In this document: positions 1 to 8,880 of the stretch, piece by piece
How the letters are laid out: each line of letters begins with the position of its first letter
Position numbering within the stretch: the first letter of the stretch is position 1
Origin: a virus
Length of the DNA stretch: 30,565 nt
Strand: one strand, 5' to 3'
IMG/VR virus record: IMGVR_UViG_3300037258_000615
Coordinates: 1-30,565 of that record
Made by a program: the position numbers and the translations under genes
The notes under the pieces: generated by a model
What the model saw: the letters and a program-made list of their open reading frames with translations, nothing else
Database searches by the model: none
What the model was told of the DNA's origin: nothing

Positions 1-3000
1 GGCAACCTGGGCGCGGGGAAGGCGCTCGGCGACTACGAGAAGTCCCTGGAGTCGCTGCGCAGAGATGTCGCTGCCGCGGATCAGGTCATCGGCGAGCAGT
101 CCGGCACCCTGGACGACGCCGCGAAGGCCGCCGAGGACGCGGATGAGAAGTACGAGACGTTCAGGAACCACGTCACTGGGCTGAAGGCGGCGCTGGGGAA
201 CTTCTCCGAGACCGCCCGCGACTCTACGGCCTCCGGTGAGGATCTCGGCCGGGCGGCTGAGGAGCTCGAGTCGCAGTTCGGCCGGGCGTCGGAGTCCGGG
301 AGGGTGTTCAGTTCCGCGTTCGGCGACGTGGAGAGCGTCACCCGTGATGCCGCTGACGGCCTGGATCTTCTTGAGAACGCGGGCACAGATTTTGAGGGGC
401 TCGGCAAGAGCGCCGAGGATTCCGGCGACGCGATAAGCAGCATGGGTGACTCCATCTCGTCGGTGCCGGAGAGCATCGGCCCGATGACCGCCATTATCGG
501 CGGCCTGGTCGGGCTGGTGGGCGGCGTCGGGCCCGCGTTCGCCACAGCGTTCGCCGGCGCGGGCGTGAGCCTCGGCGGGTTCGCGGCTCTCGCCGTCCCC
601 ACGATCTCCAAGATCGTCAGCAGCTACTCGGACATCTCCGCCGCGCAGAAGACGTACACCGCTGCCCAGCAACTGGAGGCGGCGGACCCGTCCAAGTCCC
701 ACCTGGCTGACCAGGCGCTGGCGCTCACCAAGCTGAAGATCGCCTACCAGGACGTGCCCCCGGCGATCCGGCCGGCGCTGAAGGCGTTCGGCGAGGTCAA
801 GACCCAGTACATGAGCATGGCCAAAGCGTTCGAGCCCGAGGTGCTCAAGGTCGCCACCAAGGGCCTCAACCTGGTCTCCGACGCGATGGGCCGGTTCCTG
901 AAGCCCGCTGCCGCTGAGGGCGGCTCGCTGGTGCTCAAGGGCCTGAAGGATCTGCAGAAGTTCGCCGACTCGCCCGGGTTCGCCAAGACCTTCAACGACC
1001 TCCTTAAGGAGACTCCGGGGGCGCTGAAGGCCGTCGGCGGCCTCGGGTCGTCGCTGGGCAAGTTCCTGGGCGACGCGTTCGGCGGGGTCGGGGTCAAGGG
1101 CTCGGAGAGCTTCCTGAAGACCCTCGGGACGTTCGCGCGGACCATCGGGCCCGGGGTCGGGACCGGCGTCAAGGGTCTCGCCGACGGGCTGCAGAGCATC
1201 CTGAAGGCGTCCACAACCGGCTACGGCGACATCTCGAAACTGAGCACTGCGCTCACTGGCCTGGACAAGATCAACCTCTCCAACCTCAAGAGCCAGCTGG
1301 AGCAGGTCGCCGGCATCAAGGACAACTCCAGCGGCAAGGGCGGCGCGCTCGGCCTCCTCAACCAGATAGAGGACGCCTACCACAAGCTCCCGCAAAACTG
1401 GCAGGACCGGATCAACCAGGCCGGCAAGACGGCGATCGGCCAGATCAGCGGCACGGACGTCCTCAACAACGCCGCTGCACAGCAGAAGGCGATCGACAAC
1501 CTGGTCCATGGCGGCGGGCACGCAGTCAAGGTCCCGGTTCACCTTGACCCGAAGGTCGACAAGGGCGCGCTCGCCACCTCGCTGACCGGTGGCGGACCGC
1601 TGAACCTGCCGGTGAAGCCGAAGGCCATCGACAAGGGCGCGCTGCGGGAGTCGCTGACCGGCGGCGGCCCGCTCGACATCCCGGTCACCGCCAAAATCCA
1701 CGTCGACAAGGCGGCGCTGGCGAAGTCCCTCACCGCAGGGGGTCTCACCCCGCCGTCGGTGAACGCCAAGGCCAAGATCACCGGGACCGACACGTCGGGC
1801 CTGAAGGGCGGCGACGCCAAAGTCCCGGCCACGGCCAAGGTCGACAAGGTAGACACGGCCGGGATCCAGGGCGCGGCGAAGAACGTCCAGATCCACGGCC
1901 TGACCGTCAGCCTCGCCAACGCCAAACTGTCGGGCCTCGGTGCCCTGTCAGGCCAGCTGTCAGCGGCAGGGGCAGCGGCGGGGAAGGCGTTCGATTCGGG
2001 CCTGTCGTCGGCGATCCAGTCCGGCGGCGCCGCTGCGGTCGGTGACGCCCGTGCGATCGTGTCCCAGATCCGCGGCGCTCTCGCCGGCATGGGCGCCGCC
2101 GGGAACGCCGCAGGTGCCGCTCTCGGCGCCGGTCTCGCGTCCGGGATCCGGGCCTCCACCGGCGCGGCCGTTGCAGCGGCGACGGCCATGGCGAACGCGG
2201 TCACCTCCGCTGTGGCCAAGGCGCATGAGACCCAGTCGCCGTCGAAGAAGTTCGAGAAGCTCGGGAAAGCCGACGTCCAGGGCCTGGTCCTGGGCCTTGA
2301 GGGCGGCAAGGCGCAGGTCGCTCAGGCCGCCAAGGATCTTGCCATGGGGGTCACCACCCCGTTCACCGACAAGACCATCACCGACCACATCAAGAAGCTC
2401 GAGACCGACCTGACGAAGGCGCTGAAAGACAAGCAGATCACCGCCGGGGAAGACACCGCGCTCACGTCGTGGCTGAAGTCAGACAACACCAAGCTCCAGG
2501 GCCTCGCGGCGCAGCGGGCCAGCCTGGAAACCCAGATCCAGGGCGCCGACTCGCTGTTCAAGTCCGTCCAGTCCGGGGCAATCGCTGGCGGCAACATCGC
2601 CACCCTCGCGGGCAGTGTCACCTCGCCGGGACAGATGGAACTCAACGAGGAGCAGGGCAACTTCCCGGCACCGGGTGCCCCGAACCCGCCCACGTCGATC
2701 CAGGCGGGCCTCAAGCAGTACCTGGGCCAGGTGAAGGCGTTCCGCTCCGACATCGTCAAGCTCAAGAGCGAAGGGCTCGACGAGACGTCCCTGAAGCAGC
2801 TGCTGCAGGCCGGTGTGACGTCGGGCCTGCCGGCGGCGAAGATGCTGCTGTCCGGCGGCGAGGGCGGCGTCAAGGAAGTCGCGAAGCTCCAGGGCGAGCT
2901 CGCGAAGGCCGCGAAGCAGCTGGGCGTCACGGGTGCTAACGCGTCGTATGAGTCGGGGTCGGAGATCGGGAAGGGCCTCGCGTCGGGGCTGAAGGCGTCG

Positions 3001-3393
3001 CTGTCCGGGGTGGAGTCGTCGATCAAGGAACTCGCTGAGGCGATCGGGAAGGCGCTGGGCGGCAAGACCGGGAAGGGCCTGGCTCAGCTGGGCAAGGATC
3101 TCGGCAAGGACTTCGGCGACGGGGTGGGCAAGGGCGCGAAGGACGCGGCGCACTCGGTGCCGATCATCCGCGACAAGTCCGGCAAGGTGGTGTCGCTGGG
3201 CGGCGGCGGGATAGAGCACCCGATGCCGATCCTGAAGGGCACGACGGGGCCGGTGGGGTCGCAGCCGATCCACGTAGACGTGCACGTGATGCTGGACGGG
3301 AAAGAGATCGCCAACACCACGCAGACGCAGACGCTGCAGCGTGCGCACCGCAATACCAGTTCCGGGCTCGTGCTGCCCGGACGCCGGGCTTAG
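1..3393 (+). CDS. Tail tape-measure protein, 5' end outside window
   Basis: The frame is open from the first base, so the true start lies upstream and at least 1130 residues are present. The protein is rich in Ala, Gly, Lys and Ser and predicted mostly helical. Around residues 155-200 there is a hydrophobic Gly/Ala segment (starting near GPMTAIIGGLVGLVGG), as is usual in tape-measure proteins. Further on comes a Gly/Ala-rich stretch followed by the motif ETQSPSKKFEKLGK and then GLVLGL, a pattern common near the C-terminal part of phage tape measures. Such proteins set tail length and are ejected with the DNA. Its place directly before small tail proteins and large fibre genes fits. Family assignment is from composition, motif and position; I could not search for homologues. 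Confidence 0.88.
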   Translation, partial: GNLGAGKALGDYEKSLESLRRDVAAADQVIGEQSGTLDDAAKAAEDADEKYETFRNHVTGLKAALGNFSETARDSTASGEDLGRAAEELESQFGRASESGRVFSSAFGDVESVTRDAADGLDLLENAGTDFEGLGKSAEDSGDAISSMGDSISSVPESIGPMTAIIGGLVGLVGGVGPAFATAFAGAGVSLGGFAALAVPTISKIVSSYSDISAAQKTYTAAQQLEAADPSKSHLADQALALTKLKIAYQDVPPAIRPALKAFGEVKTQYMSMAKAFEPEVLKVATKGLNLVSDAMGRFLKPAAAEGGSLVLKGLKDLQKFADSPGFAKTFNDLLKETPGALKAVGGLGSSLGKFLGDAFGGVGVKGSESFLKTLGTFARTIGPGVGTGVKGLADGLQSILKASTTGYGDISKLSTALTGLDKINLSNLKSQLEQVAGIKDNSSGKGGALGLLNQIEDAYHKLPQNWQDRINQAGKTAIGQISGTDVLNNAAAQQKAIDNLVHGGGHAVKVPVHLDPKVDKGALATSLTGGGPLNLPVKPKAIDKGALRESLTGGGPLDIPVTAKIHVDKAALAKSLTAGGLTPPSVNAKAKITGTDTSGLKGGDAKVPATAKVDKVDTAGIQGAAKNVQIHGLTVSLANAKLSGLGALSGQLSAAGAAAGKAFDSGLSSAIQSGGAAAVGDARAIVSQIRGALAGMGAAGNAAGAALGAGLASGIRASTGAAVAAATAMANAVTSAVAKAHETQSPSKKFEKLGKADVQGLVLGLEGGKAQVAQAAKDLAMGVTTPFTDKTITDHIKKLETDLTKALKDKQITAGEDTALTSWLKSDNTKLQGLAAQRASLETQIQGADSLFKSVQSGAIAGGNIATLAGSVTSPGQMELNEEQGNFPAPGAPNPPTSIQAGLKQYLGQVKAFRSDIVKLKSEGLDETSLKQLLQAGVTSGLPAAKMLLSGGEGGVKEVAKLQGELAKAAKQLGVTGANASYESGSEIGKGLASGLKASLSGVESSIKELAEAIGKALGGKTGKGLAQLGKDLGKDFGDGVGKGAKDAAHSVPIIRDKSGKVVSLGGGGIEHPMPILKGTTGPVGSQPIHVDVHVMLDGKEIANTTQTQTLQRAHRNTSSGLVLPGRRA
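1555..1760 (+). repeat. Tandem repeat inside the tape-measure gene, period 24-25 codons
   Basis: Three successive copies begin at 1555, 1627 and 1702, each encoding a version of DKGAL-x-x-SLTGGGPL followed by a PV-containing strand. Spacing is 72 and 75 bases. The repeat lies just before the Ala/Gly-rich half of the protein. Repeats of this sort in tape measures can change tail length by unequal recombination; that role is inferred. Confidence 0.75.
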
Positions 3394-3434
3394 GTCACAG
3401 CCACTCAGAACGCAGCGCCGGGGGTGAGTGACCG

Positions 3435-3632
3435 GTGCTCACCGTGACGTGCCTGTCCTGCGGCGCATCGGCCCAGACCAGCAACGCCGCCTGGCCTGAC
3501 GACGCTCTCGTCTGCCCATGCTGCCCTGAGCCGCACGGCCACGGCGCGAACGCCCTGCTGACCGGCGTCCCCTGCCGCCCGGTGCGCATCACCTGGAACG
3601 CGCCCGCGCTCATGGTCAGGACCGTCCCCTAG
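3435..3632 (+). CDS. Small zinc-ribbon-like protein in tail operon
   Basis: A 65-residue protein starting at GTG, with a GGGGGTGAG purine tract just upstream. It carries CLSCGA near residue 6 and CPCC near residue 28, so two Cys pairs spaced like a small zinc ribbon, then a His-rich turn (PHGHG). Its stop TAG shares its last base with the GTG start of the next gene, which points to translational coupling and supports that it is real. It sits between the tape measure and a small tail protein. I do not recognise a named family; a structural or assembly role in the tail is only inferred from position. Confidence 0.6.
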   Translation: MLTVTCLSCGASAQTSNAAWPDDALVCPCCPEPHGHGANALLTGVPCRPVRITWNAPALMVRTVP

Positions 3633-4027
3633 TGCCAAGCCTCGACCAGACCGCGGCGACGAACCTCATCGCCGCGCTCCTCGGCGTGACCGCGTTCCCG
3701 TCGGTGCCGGGCACGCACATCCGGCTCGGCACCACCACCCCCACGGCCACCTCGGACATGACCGAACTCACCGGCACGGGATACACCGCAGGCGGCCAGT
3801 CGGTCACCTGGGCCAGCCCGGCTGCCGGGGTGACGCACAACTCCTCGGCGCCGTCGTGGACCAACTCGGGCACCGGCGCGTGGGCGATTGTCGGCGTGGA
3901 GATCTGGACCACGAACGGCACGCCGGTGCGGCAGATGTTCGGCATCTGGGCCGGGGCGCCGATCACGATTTCGCCAGGTAACGAGTTCAGCGTGGCGGCT
4001 GGCGGCATCTCGGCAAGTCTGGCATAG
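3632..4027 (+). CDS. Small phage tail/fibre-type structural protein
   Basis: A 131-residue protein starting at GTG that overlaps the previous stop by one base. The sequence is beta-rich with many Thr and Gly. It has LRLGTT-like and GTGYTAGGQ stretches and a segment ending in FGIWAGAPITISPGNEFSV, typical of small virion proteins annotated as tail fibre or minor tail proteins in actinophages. No signal peptide or membrane segment is visible. It lies only 3 bases before the giant minor tail gene, so it is likely made together with it and placed near the tail tip. The structural assignment is fairly safe; the exact position in the virion is not known. Confidence 0.65.
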   Translation: MPSLDQTAATNLIAALLGVTAFPSVPGTHIRLGTTTPTATSDMTELTGTGYTAGGQSVTWASPAAGVTHNSSAPSWTNSGTGAWAIVGVEIWTTNGTPVRQMFGIWAGAPITISPGNEFSVAAGGISASLA

Positions 4028-4030
4028 GCC

Positions 4031-7000
4031 GTGGCTTTCGTCACCTTCGGGCCGCAGACGCTGGAATTCACCGCATCCGGCACCTGGCAGTGCCCTCTTG
4101 GCGTGACGTCCATCGCAGTGCAGTGCTGGGGCGGCGGAGGCGGCGGGGCCGCGTCGTCGTCGCTGGCCTGCGGCGGAGGCGGCGGCGGGGCGTTCGCGGC
4201 CGAGCGGGCGCTGACGGTCACGCCGGGCAAGCTCTACAACTTCACCGTCGGCCAGGGCGGCGCCGGCGGCCTGCTGGTGTCCCTGTCCACCTTCCCCGGC
4301 TCCTCCGGCGGCACCACGACGTTCCCCGGCGACTCGGTTGCTGTCATCGCCGCAGGCGGCCAGGGGTCGGCCACCAACGCCGGCGGTAACGGGGGAGCGG
4401 CCGGGGCTGACACCGTCGCCTGGGCTGGCGGGACTGGCGGGGCCGGGTTCTCCGGGACCGGTGCCCCCAAGTCCGGTGGCGGAGGCGGCGGCGGGGCGGC
4501 GGGGATCGCGTCAGCCGGGAACGCGGGCAGCGCGGGCCAGCCGTCCAGCACCCTGTCCACGTCCGGTGACGGCGGTCCCGGCGGGGCTGCCACGGGTGAC
4601 GGCGGTGCTGGCGGGGCCGGGGGAACGTACAACGGCGCGTTCAACGCCAACGGCGCAAACGGCTCCGGGCCTGGTGGCGGCGGCGGCGGGTGCTGCGGCA
4701 CCGGTCCGGGTGCGGGGAGTTCCGGCGGGAACGGCGCGGGCGGCCTGATCGTCCTGACCTACGTCCTGCCGCCGGTGTGGACGTGCCCGGCCGGGGTGTT
4801 CGCTGTCCTCGCCGAATGCTGGGGCGGTGGCGGCGGCGGGGCGTTCGGGACGTCTGGCGGCGGGGCCGGCGGCGGCGGGGAGTACGCCAGCGAGCCCGCG
4901 CTTGCGGTCACGCCGCTCGGCACGTACAGCGTCACGGTCGGCGCCGGCGGTAACGGGGCCGTGTCCTCGGGCAACGGCTCGGCGGGGACGAGCACGGTCT
5001 TCGCCGGCGACTCGGTCACGGTCACCGCTCACGCCGGTTCCGGGGGAGCGTCAGCAGGCACCGGCGGCGCGGGCGGGTCGGGGAGTTCCAGCCACCTGCA
5101 CACGTCTGGCGGCACGGGTGGTGCAGGGCACTCCGGCGGTGGCGGGGGTGGCGGCGGCGGTTCCGGTGCTCCTGGCTCGGCCGGGAACACCGGCGGCGGG
5201 GCAACCTCGGGCGTGGGCGGGACGGGTGCGGCGGCGGTGTTCGCCGGCGGTCCCGGCGGCGACGGGGGAACGCACACCACCTCACCCGGCGGCCTGCCGC
5301 CCCTGTCCGGCCCTGGCGGCGGCGGGGGAGGCGGCTACGCCGGCGCAGGCGGCAACGGGTTCGCCGGCCGGGTCACGCTCACCTGGGCCATCGCCGCCCT
5401 CGCGGGCGAAGGCACCCTGCTGGCGTCCCAGTTCGGGCCGCCCGGGGTCGTCAACCAGTGGGCCGGGACCACGGCACAGAACCCCGTCTTCGGCCCCAGC
5501 CTGCCCGCCAACGCGTCCACGGTCGTCCCCCTCGATGCGGGTTCATCGGTGGGCAGCGGCAGCGGGACGGCCACCGGGGGCAACTGGCTGTTCGCCGTCG
5601 TCGGCTGGCACGCCGCCGCAGGCTCACCCCCGGTCACCGTCTCCGTGGGCGATGACCTGCATTCCTTCTGGCGCCCCCAGGCGCCCTCAGACGCCACCGG
5701 AGGCTCCCGGGCCACCGTCTGGTACACCCCGAACCTCACCGGCTCCCCCCAGTACGTCTACGTGGCCCCCAGCGGCTACGCAGCCGGGTTCTCGGTCAGC
5801 GTCCTGGAAGTCTCCGGCCTCGGGACCTGGGACGAAACCACCGCCGTCACCGCCTATGCGGCCACGTCGCAGGAACTGACCCTGTTCGCCCCCGCCGGGG
5901 TCACCGAACTGGAATACAGCGCCGGCGTCCTCAGCCCGGTGCTGCACCCCATCTCCGGCACCGGCGGCACAGCGGTCCCGCAGCTCACGTTCTTCCTCGC
6001 CGCCGTCTGCGGCGACTCCACCGCAGCGCAGATGTCGTTCGCCCCCTACGGGTACACCGCGCTGGAAACCGTGACCTGCGCCAACGGGTCCGACTCCTCC
6101 GGCGACACCGTCCTGGCCTCCGCCTGCGCCGTCTCCGCCTCAGACCAGACCGTCACAGCCACGTCGGTGAGCGCGGAAAACCTGTCCGGCGTCATCATCG
6201 CCGTCATCATCGACGCCCCCACCCCCGTGCCCTACGGCATCAACCCCGCATGGCCGTACCTGATCTTCGAGGCCGCGTTCGGCGCCGGGTTCCAGACCCC
6301 GCCCGACCAGATGACCTGGGTCAACCTCCAGTCCGTCACCGCCGGGCACCGCTGCCGGTCCTGGTCCGAAACCACCGGCGTGCAGTACGAACTCGACGCG
6401 CTCCAGTCGTCCGAGGTGGACCTGGTCCTCGACAACCCCGACGCGTACCTGTCGCCGTTCAGCCCCGCGTCGCCGTACTACCCGCACATCACGCCCGGCA
6501 CCCCGGTGCGGCTGCGCGCCGTCCCCCCCGGCGGCACCAGGTGGCATGTGATCCAGCGCAACATGGAACGCTGGCCGCAGCAGTGGGAGAACACGTTCCG
6601 CGGCATCACCAACGCCACCGGCACCGACCAGTGGTCCGTCGCCAACCGGTTCGTCCCCACCTGCTACCGGGCCGAGGTCCGCGCCGACGACCCCGGCTGG
6701 TGGTACCCGTGTGACGACTCCGGCGTCAACCAGGCCACATCCCTGGTCAACGCCGCCGAAGCGTCCAACAACCCGCTCCAGATCGTCATCTCCCCGAACG
6801 GCCTCACGTCCTACGGCCCGAACGGCGCCGGCGGCCCCGGTGCCGTGTTCGCCTACATCGCCACCCAGGCGTTCGCGCAGGACGCCGGGTGGATGTACGG
6901 CGACTCCGACTCCGCCTCCTGGCAGCAGGCCGGCAACGGGGTCTGGAACTACGGCCGGCACCTGTCCTGCCAGGACGGAACCTTCCCGCCCCTTTCCGGC

Positions 7001-8860
7001 GGCGTGACCATCGAGGGCTGGTTTAATCCCGCGTTCGCGAACGCGGGGATCCCGATCCCGCCCAACCACGCCGCCGCACCCGTCCCGCAGGGCTACCTCG
7101 GCCAGCCCGCCACCACAAGCGGCCCCACAGTCACAGTCGGCCCGATCGTGCTGTGGACCATCGCGTCAGCCACCGCGCCGCTGGCGCAGCTGTCGATGGA
7201 TGCCCTGTCACAGCTGACGTTCACCACCTGGTCCGGGTCCACCCCGACGTCCACGGTGATCTACAGCCTGTACCCGGACCAGTATTTGTGGGACGGCGCG
7301 TGGATGGGCATCACCGTCACCATGACCCAGTCCCAGTGGACCGTCTACGTCAACGGCGGCGCCGTCGCCACAGTCTCCGGCACGGCAGGCATGGCGGAAA
7401 ACTGGACATACTTCCTCGCCGGCGCGGGAACGGGCAACGCGGGGGCACCTCCCACGGCCACCACGCTGACCGGGTGCGGGAACGTGTCGTACTCCCACCT
7501 GGCCATCTACCCGCGGGTGCTTCCCCCGGCGCGGATCATGGCCCACTTCATGGCCGCCTACGCCGCATTCGGGCAGCTGCCCGCCCCGAGCCTGGCCTGC
7601 CAGTTCCTCACCATCAGCATCGGCGGCGCCGACCCCGGCCCCGACGGGGAACTGTACCTCGGGATCCCGTTCTTCAACGCCCAGGGCTCCGGCGGCAGCG
7701 CCGCCAGCGACCGGTCGGTCCTCACCGCTTACGTCACCTCCGCCGCGGGGGACCTGACCTCGGCGGTGTCCCAGCCCGAATCGGTGAACCTGTTCACTGA
7801 CATCGGCACGGGTGAGGCGTGGCTGTCAGCCACCGGCCTGGCACCCCAGTACAGCTTCTGGACCGGCAACGCGGGAGCCGCCGAGCAGCTGGCCGCCACC
7901 ACCGTGCAGCCTTACCTGTACGTCACCTCGTACGCCCCCACGGACGCCCCCGCGATCCCGGCCACCGCCTCGGCGCTGGGGGACACGGTGGCGGCCCGGA
8001 TCGAGCGGCTGCTGCTGTCCGGCGGGGTCACCACCCCGCAGCGGTGCATCGACGCCGCGGACCTGGCCGTCGTCGCCGAGCTCGACACCGGCGGCCAGGC
8101 GTGCGGCGACAACATCGGCAACGTCACCGCCTCCGACGACGGTCTCCTGCACGTCGACACGTGCGGGAACCTGTGCTACTGGTCGCGGCCTCACCTCGCC
8201 ACCCAGCCCGTCCGCTGGTCTCTTGGCCCGTTCACCCAGAACGGCCAGATCCCCTACATCGGCGACGTCGAGTTCGACACGGACCCGCAAAGGGTCTTCA
8301 ATGACGTGGCGATCACGCAGTACGACGTGTTCGCCGTCCCCGCAGGGCAGGCCGGGTCCGCGACCGGGTCAGCGGAAACCCACGGCGGCCTCGTGTTCGG
8401 CCCCGCCGCCGAGTACGCGCAGGCGGTTGAGGCGTCGCTGGAGCAGTTCGGCGACAACCAGCAGCAGTTCACGTCCTACCTGCAGGACACCACCCAGATC
8501 CAGGCGCAGGCGTCGTGGATCTTCGCCCAGTTCGGTGTGCCCCGGCAGCGGATCACGTCCCTGACCGTGGACGCCGCCGGCATGGCGCAGTCCGTGCCGC
8601 AGGCGTGGGAGTTCGTCCTGTCCGTCAACCCGGGCGACCTCGCCCAGGTCACCCAGTGGATGCCCGGCCAGCCGCCGTTCACATCCGTGTGGCGGATTAC
8701 GCAGGTCAAGCGGAAGATCGACTTCGCCAAGCTGACCGCAGCGGCCACGGTCGTCGCGGACTGGCTCCCCCCGGACTACTGGGGCGTGGCTTCACAGCCT
8801 GACATCGAGGACGAAGCGGGCAACGACGTCTCGGACCAGTCGGGGCAGGTTATGGAATGA
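4031..8860 (+). CDS. Large minor tail protein with two glycine-rich domains and LamG-like domain
   Basis: 1609 residues from a GTG start 3 bases after the previous stop. Residues about 10-243 and 246-453 are two copies of a glycine-rich domain, each opening with a CP-x-GV-x-x-(I/V/L)-AV/AE-CWGGGGGGA pattern and closing with a short hydrophobic beta strand. Residues about 460-740 are beta-rich. From about 743 there is a tail-type domain with SSEVDLVLDNPDAYL and TPGTPVRLRA, as in actinophage minor tail proteins. Residues about 975-1165 resemble a LamG/concanavalin fold (IEGWFNPAF, WMGITVTM, WTVYVNGG, YSHLAIYPR). The C-terminal part from about 1338 is again of phage tail type. It is probably a tail-tip protein that contacts cell-surface glycans; the binding role is inferred from the domains. 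Confidence 0.85.
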   Translation: MAFVTFGPQTLEFTASGTWQCPLGVTSIAVQCWGGGGGGAASSSLACGGGGGGAFAAERALTVTPGKLYNFTVGQGGAGGLLVSLSTFPGSSGGTTTFPGDSVAVIAAGGQGSATNAGGNGGAAGADTVAWAGGTGGAGFSGTGAPKSGGGGGGGAAGIASAGNAGSAGQPSSTLSTSGDGGPGGAATGDGGAGGAGGTYNGAFNANGANGSGPGGGGGGCCGTGPGAGSSGGNGAGGLIVLTYVLPPVWTCPAGVFAVLAECWGGGGGGAFGTSGGGAGGGGEYASEPALAVTPLGTYSVTVGAGGNGAVSSGNGSAGTSTVFAGDSVTVTAHAGSGGASAGTGGAGGSGSSSHLHTSGGTGGAGHSGGGGGGGGGSGAPGSAGNTGGGATSGVGGTGAAAVFAGGPGGDGGTHTTSPGGLPPLSGPGGGGGGGYAGAGGNGFAGRVTLTWAIAALAGEGTLLASQFGPPGVVNQWAGTTAQNPVFGPSLPANASTVVPLDAGSSVGSGSGTATGGNWLFAVVGWHAAAGSPPVTVSVGDDLHSFWRPQAPSDATGGSRATVWYTPNLTGSPQYVYVAPSGYAAGFSVSVLEVSGLGTWDETTAVTAYAATSQELTLFAPAGVTELEYSAGVLSPVLHPISGTGGTAVPQLTFFLAAVCGDSTAAQMSFAPYGYTALETVTCANGSDSSGDTVLASACAVSASDQTVTATSVSAENLSGVIIAVIIDAPTPVPYGINPAWPYLIFEAAFGAGFQTPPDQMTWVNLQSVTAGHRCRSWSETTGVQYELDALQSSEVDLVLDNPDAYLSPFSPASPYYPHITPGTPVRLRAVPPGGTRWHVIQRNMERWPQQWENTFRGITNATGTDQWSVANRFVPTCYRAEVRADDPGWWYPCDDSGVNQATSLVNAAEASNNPLQIVISPNGLTSYGPNGAGGPGAVFAYIATQAFAQDAGWMYGDSDSASWQQAGNGVWNYGRHLSCQDGTFPPLSGGVTIEGWFNPAFANAGIPIPPNHAAAPVPQGYLGQPATTSGPTVTVGPIVLWTIASATAPLAQLSMDALSQLTFTTWSGSTPTSTVIYSLYPDQYLWDGAWMGITVTMTQSQWTVYVNGGAVATVSGTAGMAENWTYFLAGAGTGNAGAPPTATTLTGCGNVSYSHLAIYPRVLPPARIMAHFMAAYAAFGQLPAPSLACQFLTISIGGADPGPDGELYLGIPFFNAQGSGGSAASDRSVLTAYVTSAAGDLTSAVSQPESVNLFTDIGTGEAWLSATGLAPQYSFWTGNAGAAEQLAATTVQPYLYVTSYAPTDAPAIPATASALGDTVAARIERLLLSGGVTTPQRCIDAADLAVVAELDTGGQACGDNIGNVTASDDGLLHVDTCGNLCYWSRPHLATQPVRWSLGPFTQNGQIPYIGDVEFDTDPQRVFNDVAITQYDVFAVPAGQAGSATGSAETHGGLVFGPAAEYAQAVEASLEQFGDNQQQFTSYLQDTTQIQAQASWIFAQFGVPRQRITSLTVDAAGMAQSVPQAWEFVLSVNPGDLAQVTQWMPGQPPFTSVWRITQVKRKIDFAKLTAAATVVADWLPPDYWGVASQPDIEDEAGNDVSDQSGQVME

Positions 8861-8880
8861 GCACCGGGAGCGAGGTCTAG

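Noticed and set aside
1539-3353. Several long antisense and alternate-frame ORFs inside the tape-measure gene
   Set aside because: Shadows produced by strong third-position GC bias; their products are Pro/Arg/Ala-rich without fold-like pattern.
4090-5285. Repeated GGCGGC tracts and antisense Pro-rich ORFs over the glycine-rich domains
   Set aside because: They are codon repeats for glycine, not a CRISPR array, VNTR element or gene on the other strand.
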